A stretch of DNA of 36,527 bases from Saprospiraceae bacterium (GTDB taxonomy: Bacteria; Bacteroidota; Bacteroidia; Chitinophagales; Saprospiraceae). The stretch spans positions 1-36,527 of the forward strand of contig JAEUUT010000166.1 of assembly GCA_016787415.1 (NCBI GenBank), in the 5' to 3' direction. Below the pieces are notes generated by a model. It searched no databases. It worked only from the letters and a program-made list of their open reading frames with translations, and was not told where the DNA came from. This document shows, in pieces, positions 16,239-24,008 of this stretch; within the stretch, counting starts at the first letter, position 1; each line of letters starts with the position of its first letter. A program made the position numbers and the translations under genes.

Positions 16239-16673
16239 TCAATACCCGGTGATGTACTGCTCCAGGCTTTGAATACGATTTTCCTGCTCGTGCATAATCG
16301 CCGTTACAATATCGCTCACGCTCAAGATGCCAACTACACGTCCGTCGTCGACGACCGGCAAGTGGCGGATGTGTTTTTCCGACATGATTTTCATACAGTC
16401 ATCGATGTTTTTGCTAATGTCTACCACAAAAACGCCGTGTGTCATAACCTCTGTGACGGGAGTGCTTTTTGCTTTACGGCCTTGTAAAATTCCTTTCCGT
16501 GCATAGTCGCGTTCAGAAAAAATTCCAGCCAGGTGCGAGCCATCCATGACTAATACAGCGCCGATATTTTTAGATGCCATGAGTTCGAGCGCTTCGATCA
16601 CCATTTGATCGGGCCGAACGGAGTACACAGTATTGTGGGGCTTTCCGGAAAGTAATTGGCGAACATGTAGCAT
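16239..16673 (-). CDS. Two-CBS-domain protein
   Basis: The 144-residue product consists almost entirely of a tandem CBS pair. CBS1 spans about 12-62 (SVRPDQMVIEALELM, IGAVLVMDG, LAGIFSERDYARK) and CBS2 about 73-133 (MTHGVFVVDISKNIDDCMKIM, IRHLPVVDDGRVVGILSVSDIV). Such Bateman modules bind adenosine nucleotides or NAD(H) and regulate a partner; the partner is not evident here. The family's DRxxAR-like FSERDYARK loop is present. ATG at 16673 is chosen; the frame is open further upstream, but that part is AT-rich and unlike CBS proteins. A promoter candidate lies at 16787-16819 and a terminator hairpin at 16169-16201, so it is probably a single-gene unit. Confidence 0.87.
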   Translation of the reverse strand: MLHVRQLLSGKPHNTVYSVRPDQMVIEALELMASKNIGAVLVMDGSHLAGIFSERDYARKGILQGRKAKSTPVTEVMTHGVFVVDISKNIDDCMKIMSEKHIRHLPVVDDGRVVGILSVSDIVTAIMHEQENRIQSLEQYITGY

Positions 16674-16786
16674 AGGCTTTGATTGGTTAAATCCTGCCGG
16701 CAGGTTACGTGCCGAAGGGGGTAAAACAATTAATATTCCATAGACAAAGGAGAGGCTAAATATATTGCTTTTATTTTCAAAAAAAC

Positions 16787-16819
16787 CAAATTTACATTTT
16801 AAAAAATTACAAAAATCAA
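16787..16819 (-). promoter_or_regulatory. Promoter for the CBS-pair gene
   Basis: Minus-strand TAAATTTG (16794 to 16787) fits the -7 consensus, with TTG (16819 to 16817) 22 bases upstream as -33. The transcript leader would be roughly 105 bases. Confidence 0.5.
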
Positions 16820-16840
16820 AATCGACCTCCAAACAATGTT

Positions 16841-18547
16841 TTATCGGACGATCGTGACGTCACCCGCTGCCCTGTACGTGTAGGGTACTCCCAAAAGTTC
16901 GCCCACCCATTCGAGGCGCCAGATATACACGCCGGGAACGATCATTCCCCGTTTGTCATAACCATCCCATTCCGTTTCCGGATCGTCGGCAGCGAAGACC
17001 AAACTACCCCATCGATCGAAAATTTCCAGGCGATACCGTTGCCACAAACAAGGGATAAAAATGTGCCAGCCGTCATTGCGGCCGTCATCATCCGGAGAAA
17101 AAACATTGGGTGCATACCATTGGCAGGGCTCGCAAGTATAAAAATCGACCTGAACGCTGTCCGAAAACAGGCAGTTCTCCGTATTTCCTGATAATCCATA
17201 TATGCCGGGAAAATGAATATCCCGTTCGCGCTCATGTCCGCCATCTATCCACTGCCAGTTGGCAAGTCCTTCCGGCACAGAAAGCGTAAAAGTATCTTGA
17301 TAACAAAGGGTCGTATCGGTTTGCCAAACGGGCAGTTGTTCCACCTCGACCCGAACCAGAGCGGTATCACCCGGACATTGCCCGGCCCCCGCTAAAATAT
17401 ACTGATAAACGCCTGGGGCATCTCTTTGCGGATCGAAGAGGGCATAATTGCCAATCAGCACAGGCGACCAGTACCCACCCGCTACCGGAGCGCCATTTAC
17501 CACGGGCCGAAGATCGAGCGGCTGGCTGTTGGCGCACACCACGGTGTCGGCATCCGGGCCTGCATTCGGCGTAGGGAAAACAGGCAGATACACAAAGCGA
17601 ATGCCCATGTCGCCACAATCGGTGAACACCTGTACACCCAGCAGCCGTTCGCTGCGCACAGGCGGCACAGCAAAATCCTGGTACAACACCTCCAGCAAGG
17701 CCTGAATAAAATCGGAAGCGGAAGCATTGCCGCTGTTTACCAGCACCAGCCGCCCGGGCGAGGAGGCAGGAGACACGGTAATTTGTGGAGGCAATACACC
17801 CGCACTCAACTGCTCGGTAGCCGTGAGGCCGAGAACGCGCACCACCAAAGAATCGATAGGGCGTTCAGACACCAGCAGGGCATCGGTGTCTGCTACACGG
17901 CTTTCCGCCATGCACAAGGTATCCGAACGGAAATCCTCTCCGACAGCGCCGCTGCTGTCGTCGCCGTCGAGGTCAAATTCAAAGTCATTTTCCAGGATAA
18001 CATTGTCGAGGCCGCCAAAATCGGCCGCTGGGCGGTACTCGCCTTTAAAGCGGATTTTGGTCAAATTGGACAGGATGGCTCGAAATTCTGCCTCGGTCGG
18101 GACGGCGCCGTTGGAACTTTCGAGCCGCCAGCCCGCATCCTCGCGCAACTGGATGTCGTAGTGTGTCCAGGCGAGGCCCGGGTTTTGGGCATTGTCGAAG
18201 ACCAGTTTTGTGCCGTTGCCCCATATCTCCACATCGCCCGGGTCGGTAGAGAATATCTGGTTGAGGGTGTCGCTGGTAAACTGATCGTAGCGCAGCCAAC
18301 GGTCGTAAGCGCCGCATTTGTTCCCCCTGAATTTGGCTGGCGCAGTAAAATACCAGATACCGCCTGTGGCTGCATCCGCTACCCTGATATGCCCGCCTGG
18401 CATACCACCTGTGGGCGCCCAGCCCGCGATGGTACTGGCAGGATCACCTTCAGCGCCCCAATTTTCATTGTTGGTATCGAAGGTACTGCTTTGGGCAGGA
18501 AGGGTGTATGCAAGCGCCATGCAGGCGTACAGAAGCAAAAATCGCAT
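16841..18547 (-). CDS. Laminin-B-like surface protein with T9SS type B (gliding-type) C-terminal domain
   Basis: The 568-residue product has a signal peptide (1 to about 19, ending TLPAQ) and a laminin B (domain IV)-like region (about 20-195, with GGHIRVADAATGGIWYF, VEIWGNGTKLVF, LDNVILEN). The middle contains cadherin-like and PKD/immunoglobulin-like segments (PNAGPDADTVVCANSQPLDL, CPGDTALVRVEV). It ends with a gliding-motility-associated/T9SS type B domain (about 475-568, with YAPNVFSPDDDGRNDGWHI, LEIFDRWGSLVF, WDGYDKRG, GVYIWRLEW). The likely role is extracellular adhesion or matrix binding. ATG at 18547 is chosen; a TTG two codons upstream is less likely. It has its own promoter box at 18573-18580. 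Confidence 0.85.
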   Translation of the reverse strand: MRFLLLYACMALAYTLPAQSSTFDTNNENWGAEGDPASTIAGWAPTGGMPGGHIRVADAATGGIWYFTAPAKFRGNKCGAYDRWLRYDQFTSDTLNQIFSTDPGDVEIWGNGTKLVFDNAQNPGLAWTHYDIQLREDAGWRLESSNGAVPTEAEFRAILSNLTKIRFKGEYRPAADFGGLDNVILENDFEFDLDGDDSSGAVGEDFRSDTLCMAESRVADTDALLVSERPIDSLVVRVLGLTATEQLSAGVLPPQITVSPASSPGRLVLVNSGNASASDFIQALLEVLYQDFAVPPVRSERLLGVQVFTDCGDMGIRFVYLPVFPTPNAGPDADTVVCANSQPLDLRPVVNGAPVAGGYWSPVLIGNYALFDPQRDAPGVYQYILAGAGQCPGDTALVRVEVEQLPVWQTDTTLCYQDTFTLSVPEGLANWQWIDGGHERERDIHFPGIYGLSGNTENCLFSDSVQVDFYTCEPCQWYAPNVFSPDDDGRNDGWHIFIPCLWQRYRLEIFDRWGSLVFAADDPETEWDGYDKRGMIVPGVYIWRLEWVGELLGVPYTYRAAGDVTIVR

Positions 18548-18572
18548 CGGCAAGGTGGATCGTAAAACAGCA

Positions 18573-18580
18573 CAAATGTA
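18573..18580 (-). promoter_or_regulatory. -7 box for the laminin-B-like gene (TACATTTG)
   Basis: Minus-strand TACATTTG fits TAnnTTTG and ends 25 bases before the ATG at 18547, implying a leader of about 20 bases. No clear -33 TTG was seen. Confidence 0.5.
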
Positions 18581-18805
18581 CAGGCTTCATGCGCTGTTGG
18601 GGATAAAATCGCGGTTTCAGACCTGTTTTGGCATATTGTGTGAAATCGCATATAATTTTTTTACATTTTGTAAAAACGAATAGATACAGGCAAGTTTTAC
18701 ATGTAAACAATTAATTGTCAGTGCTTTAATTCTTGTTTTTAATCGAAGAATCAGGCTTGCACATTCATTGAAGGAACGGGCGTTTAGTTAATTTTCCGGC
18801 AACAA

Positions 18806-18838
18806 TTGGTAAAAAACCGGAATGCAATTCTATTTTTG
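18806..18838 (+). promoter_or_regulatory. Promoter for the M23 peptidase gene
   Basis: TTG at 18806-18808 and TATTTTTG at 18831-18838 are spaced 22 bases apart, as in other candidates here. Transcription would start near 18844, giving a leader of about 125 bases. Confidence 0.55.
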
Positions 18839-18843
18839 CCGCT

Positions 18844-18934
18844 AAGCCAGTTGGTCGAATCCCCGCCAGAGACCAGGCTGACACTCATCCTCCGCCTTTG
18901 GAGCGTAGCATGAGTGTTCGCAACGACCGGGCTT
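18844..18934 (+). other. Possible structured 5' leader RNA of the M23 gene
   Basis: Starting about where transcription is predicted to begin, 18844-18848 (AAGCC) can pair with 18930-18934 (GGCTT), and 18853-18857 (GGTCG) with 18924-18928 (CGACC). Inside these closing stems an 8-bp stem (18881-18888 with 18910-18917, ACACTCAT/ATGAGTGT) encloses a 4-bp stem (18890-18893 with 18900-18903). A short T-rich run follows. I do not recognise a known riboswitch. The rest of 18581-18805 holds nothing I can assign. Confidence 0.35.
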
Positions 18935-18968
18935 GATTTTAATAACCAGTTCTAATCTTACACACATC

Positions 18969-20324
18969 GTGAACACTAACAATTCGAAGCCGCAACAGTG
19001 GTTGCGGCGCCTGACCAAGACCTGTAAAAATAAAAAATTCATGGTCGCGTCAGGGGTGGCTGTTTCATTGGGCTTATTTGCTGCCACCCTCCAACTTACC
19101 TCCGATCGACAGTCTGCCGCCATGTTGCTGGCGCCTCCCACGCTGGGAGAATTGTCTGTCATTCCACACAATATGCGCTGGGGTTTTGCGCTGGATGAAT
19201 TTCAGTTGGCAGAAACAAAACTCGCTTCCGGCGATGTACTTGGCGAACTCCTGATGGCAAAAGGTCTAACCTATCCACAGGTCAACAGCATCGTTGAGCA
19301 GAGCAAAGGCAAGTTCAATATCTCTTCCATGCGTATCGGCCATGCTTTGCACTTCCTGTCCAAACAAACAGGCGCCCAGCCCGATTTCATGGTGTACGAA
19401 CCTTCGCCTTACGAATACGTAGTGTTCAATCTCCGCGCACCGTATGAAGTAAATCTGGTGAAACGCGATGTAAAAACGGAAGTAGTAGCCGCATCAGGCG
19501 TGCTGGAAACCAGTTTTTGGCAGGCACTTACCGACAACGGACTCAGCGACGAACTGGCCGACGGCATGATCGATATTCTGGCTTCTTCCGTAGACTTTTA
19601 CCACCAGAAACAGGGCGACCGTTTCAAAGTAGTGTATGAGCAGCATTTTGTGGAAGGCCAGGCAGTAGGTACCGGCAAAATCATCGCTGCCATGTACGAA
19701 CGCGAAGGCAAGGAATCCTACGCTTTCAATTTTGAGCGCCCCGGAGAAAAAACCAACTACTTCGACTACGACGGCCGCCCGGCCCGCAAGGCTTTCCTGA
19801 AATCGCCTGTGAAATTCAGCCGCATCAGCAGCCGTTACAACCTCAACCGCCTCCACCCGATTCTTGGCTATCATAAAGCGCATTTTGGTACCGACTATGC
19901 CGCGCCGCATGGCACGCCGATTATGACAGTTGCAGAAGGTGTGGTAGAAGAAGCCACCCGTCGCGGTGGAAACGGCCTGTTTGTAAAAATCCGCCACGAC
20001 CAGACCTACGAATCGCAGTACCTGCACATGAGCGGTTTTGCCAAAGGTATTCGTGCCGGTGCCCGCGTGGCACAAGGCCAAACGATTGGTTACGTGGGTT
20101 CTACAGGCCTTGCTACCGGCCCGCACGTTTGTTTCCGTTTCTGGAAAAATGGCAAACAGGTAGACCACCTGCGACTTAACCTGCCACAGCCACAACCGAT
20201 CACAGGCCAGGCATTTGAAGATTTCAAAGTGGTGCGCGACAGCCTGATGCAAAAAATCAATGGCGTGCAATACAAAACGCACGGCCACACGACCGAATCA
20301 ACTGACAGTAAAGTAGTACCGTAG
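18969..20324 (+). CDS. M23 family (LytM-like) peptidoglycan endopeptidase
   Basis: The 451-residue product has a basic N-terminus, one membrane or signal-anchor helix (about 25-44, FMVASGVAVSLGLFAATLQL), a periplasmic region with a LysM/OapA-like segment, and a C-terminal M23 domain (about 285-410). Zinc-site motifs are HFGTD (H305, D309), YLHMSG (H353) and GPHVCF (H386, C388). The usual third metal ligand in the HxH motif is replaced by cysteine. It probably cleaves peptidoglycan cross-bridges in growth or division. I chose the GTG at 18969 (NTNNSKPQQW) because it gives a normal basic N-terminus; ATG at 19041 would remove that and a TTG at 18933 is possible. A bipartite terminator follows. 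Confidence 0.85.
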   Translation: MNTNNSKPQQWLRRLTKTCKNKKFMVASGVAVSLGLFAATLQLTSDRQSAAMLLAPPTLGELSVIPHNMRWGFALDEFQLAETKLASGDVLGELLMAKGLTYPQVNSIVEQSKGKFNISSMRIGHALHFLSKQTGAQPDFMVYEPSPYEYVVFNLRAPYEVNLVKRDVKTEVVAASGVLETSFWQALTDNGLSDELADGMIDILASSVDFYHQKQGDRFKVVYEQHFVEGQAVGTGKIIAAMYEREGKESYAFNFERPGEKTNYFDYDGRPARKAFLKSPVKFSRISSRYNLNRLHPILGYHKAHFGTDYAAPHGTPIMTVAEGVVEEATRRGGNGLFVKIRHDQTYESQYLHMSGFAKGIRAGARVAQGQTIGYVGSTGLATGPHVCFRFWKNGKQVDHLRLNLPQPQPITGQAFEDFKVVRDSLMQKINGVQYKTHGHTTESTDSKVVP

Positions 20325-20350
20325 GCAAAAGCCCGGTTTAACAGATATAC

Positions 20351-20391
20351 ATCCCGAATTTTGGCGAACGCCAGGATTCGGGATTTTTTTA
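20351..20391 (+). terminator. Intrinsic terminator after the M23 gene
   Basis: A 9-bp stem (20351-20359 with 20376-20384, ATCCCGAAT) and an inner 5-bp stem (20362-20366 with 20369-20373, TGGCG) are followed by a seven-T run. It lies 26 bases after the M23 stop and 26 before the moaA stop, so it could also affect the convergent moaA transcript. Confidence 0.9.
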
Positions 20392-20416
20392 TTGTCGTCG
20401 CCAACAATATGGTTTC

Positions 20417-21403
20417 TTACCCTCCGATGGTAGCCATGGATTCTTCGAGCGGACTGTCGACACGCGCAGCGGCGGCTTCCCAACCATTGGCAGGGCGCTG
20501 GGCAAAAGCAGCCAGCAGATGCGCCTTCAGTGCTTCGTCGTCGAGGCCCGTGCGCATCAGATCGCGCAATTGCAATACGCCCTGGTCGTAGAGGCAGGTT
20601 TTTAACACACCTTTAGGCGTCACCCGGATGCGGTTGCAGGCGCCGCAGAACGTGCGCGACCAGGCAGCAATAATTCCAGTTTTCCCTTGAAAACCCGGAA
20701 TTTGATAATTCATGGAAGTAGAAAACGGAGCATCGGGCGTTTTTTCCAGCGCGGGCCATTCTGCCCGCAAAGTGTCGAGAATACGTACATGATCCCAAAG
20801 TGGCCGCCCCGTAATATGATCGCCGCCATTGAACGGCATTTCCTCGATAAAGCGCACATCCACCGGCACCTCGCGGCTCAAGGCAGCCAGCGGAATCAGG
20901 TCGTCGGTGTTTTGACCGTCCATCACTACTGCATTCACTTTTACGCTGATGTCGTGATCCAGCAAGGCATGCATGGTATCCAGCACGCGCGGCAGTTCGT
21001 CGCGCCGGGTGATCTGAAAAAAACGTTCTCTGTCGAGGGTGTCGAGGCTGAGGTTGACGCTGCGAATGCCCAGTTGTTTTAGTTCGGGCACAAACCCTGC
21101 CGTTGCCACGCCATTGGTGGTGAGGTGAATCTGTTCCAGCCCGTCAATTGCTGCCAGCGACCGCAACAATTTCATCATATCTTTCCGGACGAATGGCTCT
21201 CCACCAGTAATGCGTATTTTTGTAACGCCCATGCGCACCAGCAGAGTGCAAAGTCGCAGCATTTCCTCATAACTCAACAATTCAGCACGCGACAACCATT
21301 GCAACCCATGTTCGGGCATACAATAATGACAGCGCAGGTTGCAACGGTCGGTCACAGCCAGGCGCAGGTAATGAATCGGGCGACCGTGGTTGTCGAAAAG
21401 CAT
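20417..21403 (-). CDS. moaA: GTP 3',8-cyclase MoaA (molybdenum cofactor synthesis)
   Basis: The 328-residue product is a full-length MoaA. The N-terminal radical SAM cluster motif is CNLRCHYC (C21, C25, C28), followed by ITGGEP (SAM binding). The second 4Fe-4S cluster motif is C253, C256, C270 (CGACNRIR then C after 13 residues). The protein ends in the conserved Gly-Gly (SMATIGG). It converts GTP to 3',8-cyclo-GTP, the first step of molybdopterin synthesis, together with MoaC (not in this window). ATG at 21403 (MLFDNHGRPIHYLRL) is chosen by family alignment; the frame extends into the intergenic repeat. It is divergent from the moeB-like gene. Confidence 0.95.
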   Translation of the reverse strand: MLFDNHGRPIHYLRLAVTDRCNLRCHYCMPEHGLQWLSRAELLSYEEMLRLCTLLVRMGVTKIRITGGEPFVRKDMMKLLRSLAAIDGLEQIHLTTNGVATAGFVPELKQLGIRSVNLSLDTLDRERFFQITRRDELPRVLDTMHALLDHDISVKVNAVVMDGQNTDDLIPLAALSREVPVDVRFIEEMPFNGGDHITGRPLWDHVRILDTLRAEWPALEKTPDAPFSTSMNYQIPGFQGKTGIIAAWSRTFCGACNRIRVTPKGVLKTCLYDQGVLQLRDLMRTGLDDEALKAHLLAAFAQRPANGWEAAAARVDSPLEESMATIGG

Positions 21404-21425
21404 GGGACAAAGATGGGGGTTTTTG

Positions 21426-21550
21426 GAGTTATGAGTTATGAGTGTTTGTGCTGTACTTGTGGTTTTTCTGATAACATGGCCAAGCATACAGTTCAAACAC
21501 TCAAGCAAAGTACGTAACACTCATAACTCATCACTAATAACTCATCACTC
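21426..21550. repeat. Decayed inverted repeat with GAGTTAT heptamers
   Basis: The left end (21426-21448) has two GAGTTAT units and GAGTGTTTG; the right side (about 21494-21550) has CAAACACTCA at 21494-21503 and several AACTCAT units. Pairing is interrupted, so it looks like an older or rearranged copy of the element at 34628-34720. It shares 22 identical bases with that element (21510-21531 and 34694-34715). It occupies the whole divergent region between moaA and moeB, where their promoters should lie. Confidence 0.7.
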
Positions 21551-21554
21551 CTCT

Positions 21555-22703
21555 ATGTTTTTCTCTCCCTCCGAACTCCAGCGATACGACCGCCATTTCA
21601 AATTACCACAATTTGGTATGGAAGCGCAGCAGCGGCTAAAGGCAGCGCGCGTCCTTGTCATTGGTGCCGGCGGACTGGGCAGCCCTTTACTGCAATACCT
21701 CGCTGCGGCTGGCGTAGGCGTGATTGGTATAGTGGATGGTGATGTGGTCGACCGCAGCAACCTCCAGCGGCAGGTTTTGTTTGATGAACATGACATCGGC
21801 CGGGCAAAAACGGATGCCGCTGCCGAACGGCTTCAAGCGCTGAATCCGCACGTACAAATTCAGTTGCACCCCGTTTTTCTGCGTTCTGACAATGCACTCG
21901 ACATCATTGGCCAGTACGACGTAGTGGCCGACGGTTCTGACAATTTCCCGACCCGCTACCTCGTGAACGACGCTTGTGTACTGGCTGGGAAGCCGCTGGT
22001 GTATGGCGCTGTGTCGCAGTTTGAAGGACAGGTATCTGTGTTTAATTGGATGCAGGGCGGGGCGGGCGGCCCCAATTACCGCGACCTGTTTCCTGTGCCG
22101 CCACCGCCAGGCTCGGTGCCCGACTGCTCGGAAGGGGGTGTGCTGGGCGTTTTACCGGGTATCATCGGTAGCATGCAGGCACTGGAGGCATTGAAAATCA
22201 TCAGCGAAACGGGTACAACCCTGAGCGGCTATTTGTTTGTGCTCGATGCCCTGAAGTTTGAAACGCGCCGTTTCCGTATACGAAGCCGAGAGGATAATCC
22301 TTTGACCGGCATAGCGCCAACAATTACAGAACTTATTGATTATGAGGCTTTTTGTGGTCTATCAAACTCAATAAAAGAACACGCGCTTAAAGAAATTTCA
22401 GCACATCAATTCCTTGCATGGCGGCAGTCGGGCGAAATATTTCAACTCATCGACGTGCGGGAAGCGCACGAATACGCCGAACACAACCTGGGCGGCGACC
22501 TGATTCCGCTGGCTGAAGTTGCTCAACAGGTCAGTCGTATTTCCCGCACACTACCCGTGGTCGTGCACTGCCGCTCGGGCGCCCGCAGCGCACAGGCTAT
22601 ACGCCTGCTGGAAGAACAGTTTGGTTTTGAAAATTTGTACAACCTGACAGGAGGAATGCTGGCAGTGGAAAACATCCGAACAAAAGAAGGTGATTTTTCT
22701 TGA
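21555..22703 (+). CDS. moeB: MoeB/ThiF-type adenylyltransferase fused to rhodanese
   Basis: The 382-residue product has an E1-like adenylating domain (about 1-250) with nucleotide motif GAGGLG (37-42), the SNLQRQ arginine finger, DGSDN (catalytic-type D130) and PDCSEGG (C191), and a C-terminal rhodanese domain (about 285-375) with active-site loop CRSGARS (C339). This MOCS3/Uba4-like layout adenylates and sulfurates the C-terminus of MoaD- or ThiS-type carriers. The CxxC pair typical of MoeB zinc sites is NYRD here (174-177), and only one cysteine remains near the second pair, so no structural zinc is expected. ATG at 21555 is chosen; the frame opens earlier only within the repeat. Divergent from moaA, which supports a molybdopterin role; ThiF or HesA activity is an alternative. 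Confidence 0.88.
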   Translation: MFFSPSELQRYDRHFKLPQFGMEAQQRLKAARVLVIGAGGLGSPLLQYLAAAGVGVIGIVDGDVVDRSNLQRQVLFDEHDIGRAKTDAAAERLQALNPHVQIQLHPVFLRSDNALDIIGQYDVVADGSDNFPTRYLVNDACVLAGKPLVYGAVSQFEGQVSVFNWMQGGAGGPNYRDLFPVPPPPGSVPDCSEGGVLGVLPGIIGSMQALEALKIISETGTTLSGYLFVLDALKFETRRFRIRSREDNPLTGIAPTITELIDYEAFCGLSNSIKEHALKEISAHQFLAWRQSGEIFQLIDVREAHEYAEHNLGGDLIPLAEVAQQVSRISRTLPVVVHCRSGARSAQAIRLLEEQFGFENLYNLTGGMLAVENIRTKEGDFS

Positions 22704-22750
22704 CAGGTTTTGTAACAAGTTGGCGTTTGTGGATGTCTAATGGCAGGAAT

Positions 22751-22884
22751 GAATCAGGATTTTGGGGATTTTAAGGATTAGAAGGATTCCCGTTGCGACG
22801 TCGACTAATTTGAAAAATTAAAAAAAATTGTCGACGTCGCAACGGGAATCCTTCTAATCCTTAAAATCTCCAAAATCCTGATTC
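22751..22884. repeat. Inverted repeat with GGATT-unit arms (55-bp arms)
   Basis: Bases 22751-22805 and 22830-22884 are reverse complements at 54 of 55 positions around a 24-base AT-rich loop that itself can form a small hairpin. The outer arms contain several GGATT units at 8-10-base spacing, and the inner arms end in a GTCGAC-containing core. It lies downstream of moeB and upstream of the PA14-OmpA gene on the same strand, so it could end the moeB transcript. Confidence 0.9.
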
Positions 22885-22968
22885 GACTCTCCCCCAAAAT
22901 AAGCGCACCGCACAATAGAATTTTTTCTGGTGCAGTATCGTTTTGGTCCCACTAAACATTCAGATGCT

Positions 22969-23988
22969 ATGACGAAAACATTTTTGACTGCCCTTTTCAT
23001 TTTGGGTAATATCTGCGTGTATGCCCAACAGGGCCTGGTCGGTGAATATTATGACGGCCGCAATTTCGATCGGAAAATCATGACGCGTACCGATGCCAAA
23101 ATTGAATTTGTGTGGAACAACGTAGCGCCCGCAGCAGGCATGGATCCGGCCGATTTCTCCGTCAGGTGGAAAGGTCGCATCAAAACGCCTGAATCAGGCG
23201 AGTATCGATTTCGCGCGCATGTCGACGATGGTATTCGGGTAAAAGTAGGCGATAAAATGGTCATCAACGCCTGGGGTATGCACGATTCGGAGCCTTTTTC
23301 AGGTACCATTTACCTGGAAGCCAATCAATACTACGATTTGCAGGTCGACTATTTCAACGGGCTGCTGGAAGGAGAAATCCAATTGTACTGGCAATTGCCC
23401 AGTCAAAAACCGGTTTTTGGGGGCGCTTTTGGATACAACGACAAGGTGATCGATAGTAAATTCTTTTACCAGCCGCCGTCCACGAAACCTGTTGCGCCCA
23501 ATCAGGTTTTGGCGAACAAACCCAAAACAAACACCCCTCCGGTAAATACATCCAGGCCAAAACCGGTGGACAACAAACCCGCGGCGCCAAAGCCCACGCC
23601 CGCCAAACCCGTCGTACGCACTTTTGCACAAGCCTCCGATGTGCCGGCAGATACCCTTGAAAAGTATTTGCCCAAAAATATCCTGTTTGTACAAAGCAAA
23701 AGTATCATGCTCGCCCAGTCGGAGCCCGAACTGGATCGCCTGGCCGGTTTTCTGGTGCGTAATCCGGCCCTGCGCCTGAGTGTGGAAGGCCACACGGATA
23801 ATCATGGCGACTCCGCCAAAAACCTGATTCTTTCCAAAGAACGGGCCGGGGTGGTGGCCGATTACCTGGCGCGCAAAGGGGTACAAAGCAATCGAATCAA
23901 ATCGGAAGGTTACGGCGATACACGCCCCTTGCAGACCATTGCTTCCGGCAACGTAAAAAACCGAAGGGTGGAATTCAAAATTTATTGA
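22969..23988 (+). CDS. PA14-OmpA fusion, outer-membrane/peptidoglycan-linked protein
   Basis: The 339-residue product has a signal peptide (1 to about 20, ending VYAQ), a PA14-like beta-barrel domain (about 22-155, with GLVGEYYDGRNFD, FSVRWKGRIKTPESGEYRF, VDDGIRVKVGDKMVI), a proline/lysine-rich linker (about 175-220) and an OmpA C-terminal domain (about 240-339). The OmpA part carries GHTDNHGD (D277) and NLILSKERA (N285, R292), the residues that bind diaminopimelate in peptidoglycan. PA14 domains usually bind glycans. The protein probably sits in the periplasm or outer membrane and links a glycan ligand to the cell wall. ATG at 22969 gives a normal signal peptide. It is convergent to nosY with only 20 bases between. 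Confidence 0.85.
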   Translation: MTKTFLTALFILGNICVYAQQGLVGEYYDGRNFDRKIMTRTDAKIEFVWNNVAPAAGMDPADFSVRWKGRIKTPESGEYRFRAHVDDGIRVKVGDKMVINAWGMHDSEPFSGTIYLEANQYYDLQVDYFNGLLEGEIQLYWQLPSQKPVFGGAFGYNDKVIDSKFFYQPPSTKPVAPNQVLANKPKTNTPPVNTSRPKPVDNKPAAPKPTPAKPVVRTFAQASDVPADTLEKYLPKNILFVQSKSIMLAQSEPELDRLAGFLVRNPALRLSVEGHTDNHGDSAKNLILSKERAGVVADYLARKGVQSNRIKSEGYGDTRPLQTIASGNVKNRRVEFKIY

Positions 23989-24008
23989 TTTTCAGTCAAA
24001 TAGCCAAC

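Noticed and set aside
18853..18874. tRNA- or tmRNA-like 3' end (GGTCGAATCC...CCA)
   Set aside because: The T-stem does not pair, the loop lacks the TTC, and no matching acceptor 5' strand is found upstream. A relic attachment site cannot be excluded but is not supported.
21438..21554. N-terminal extension of MoeB (39 residues)
   Set aside because: It is encoded by the heptamer inverted repeat and is unlike MoeB proteins; ATG at 21555 gives the family start.
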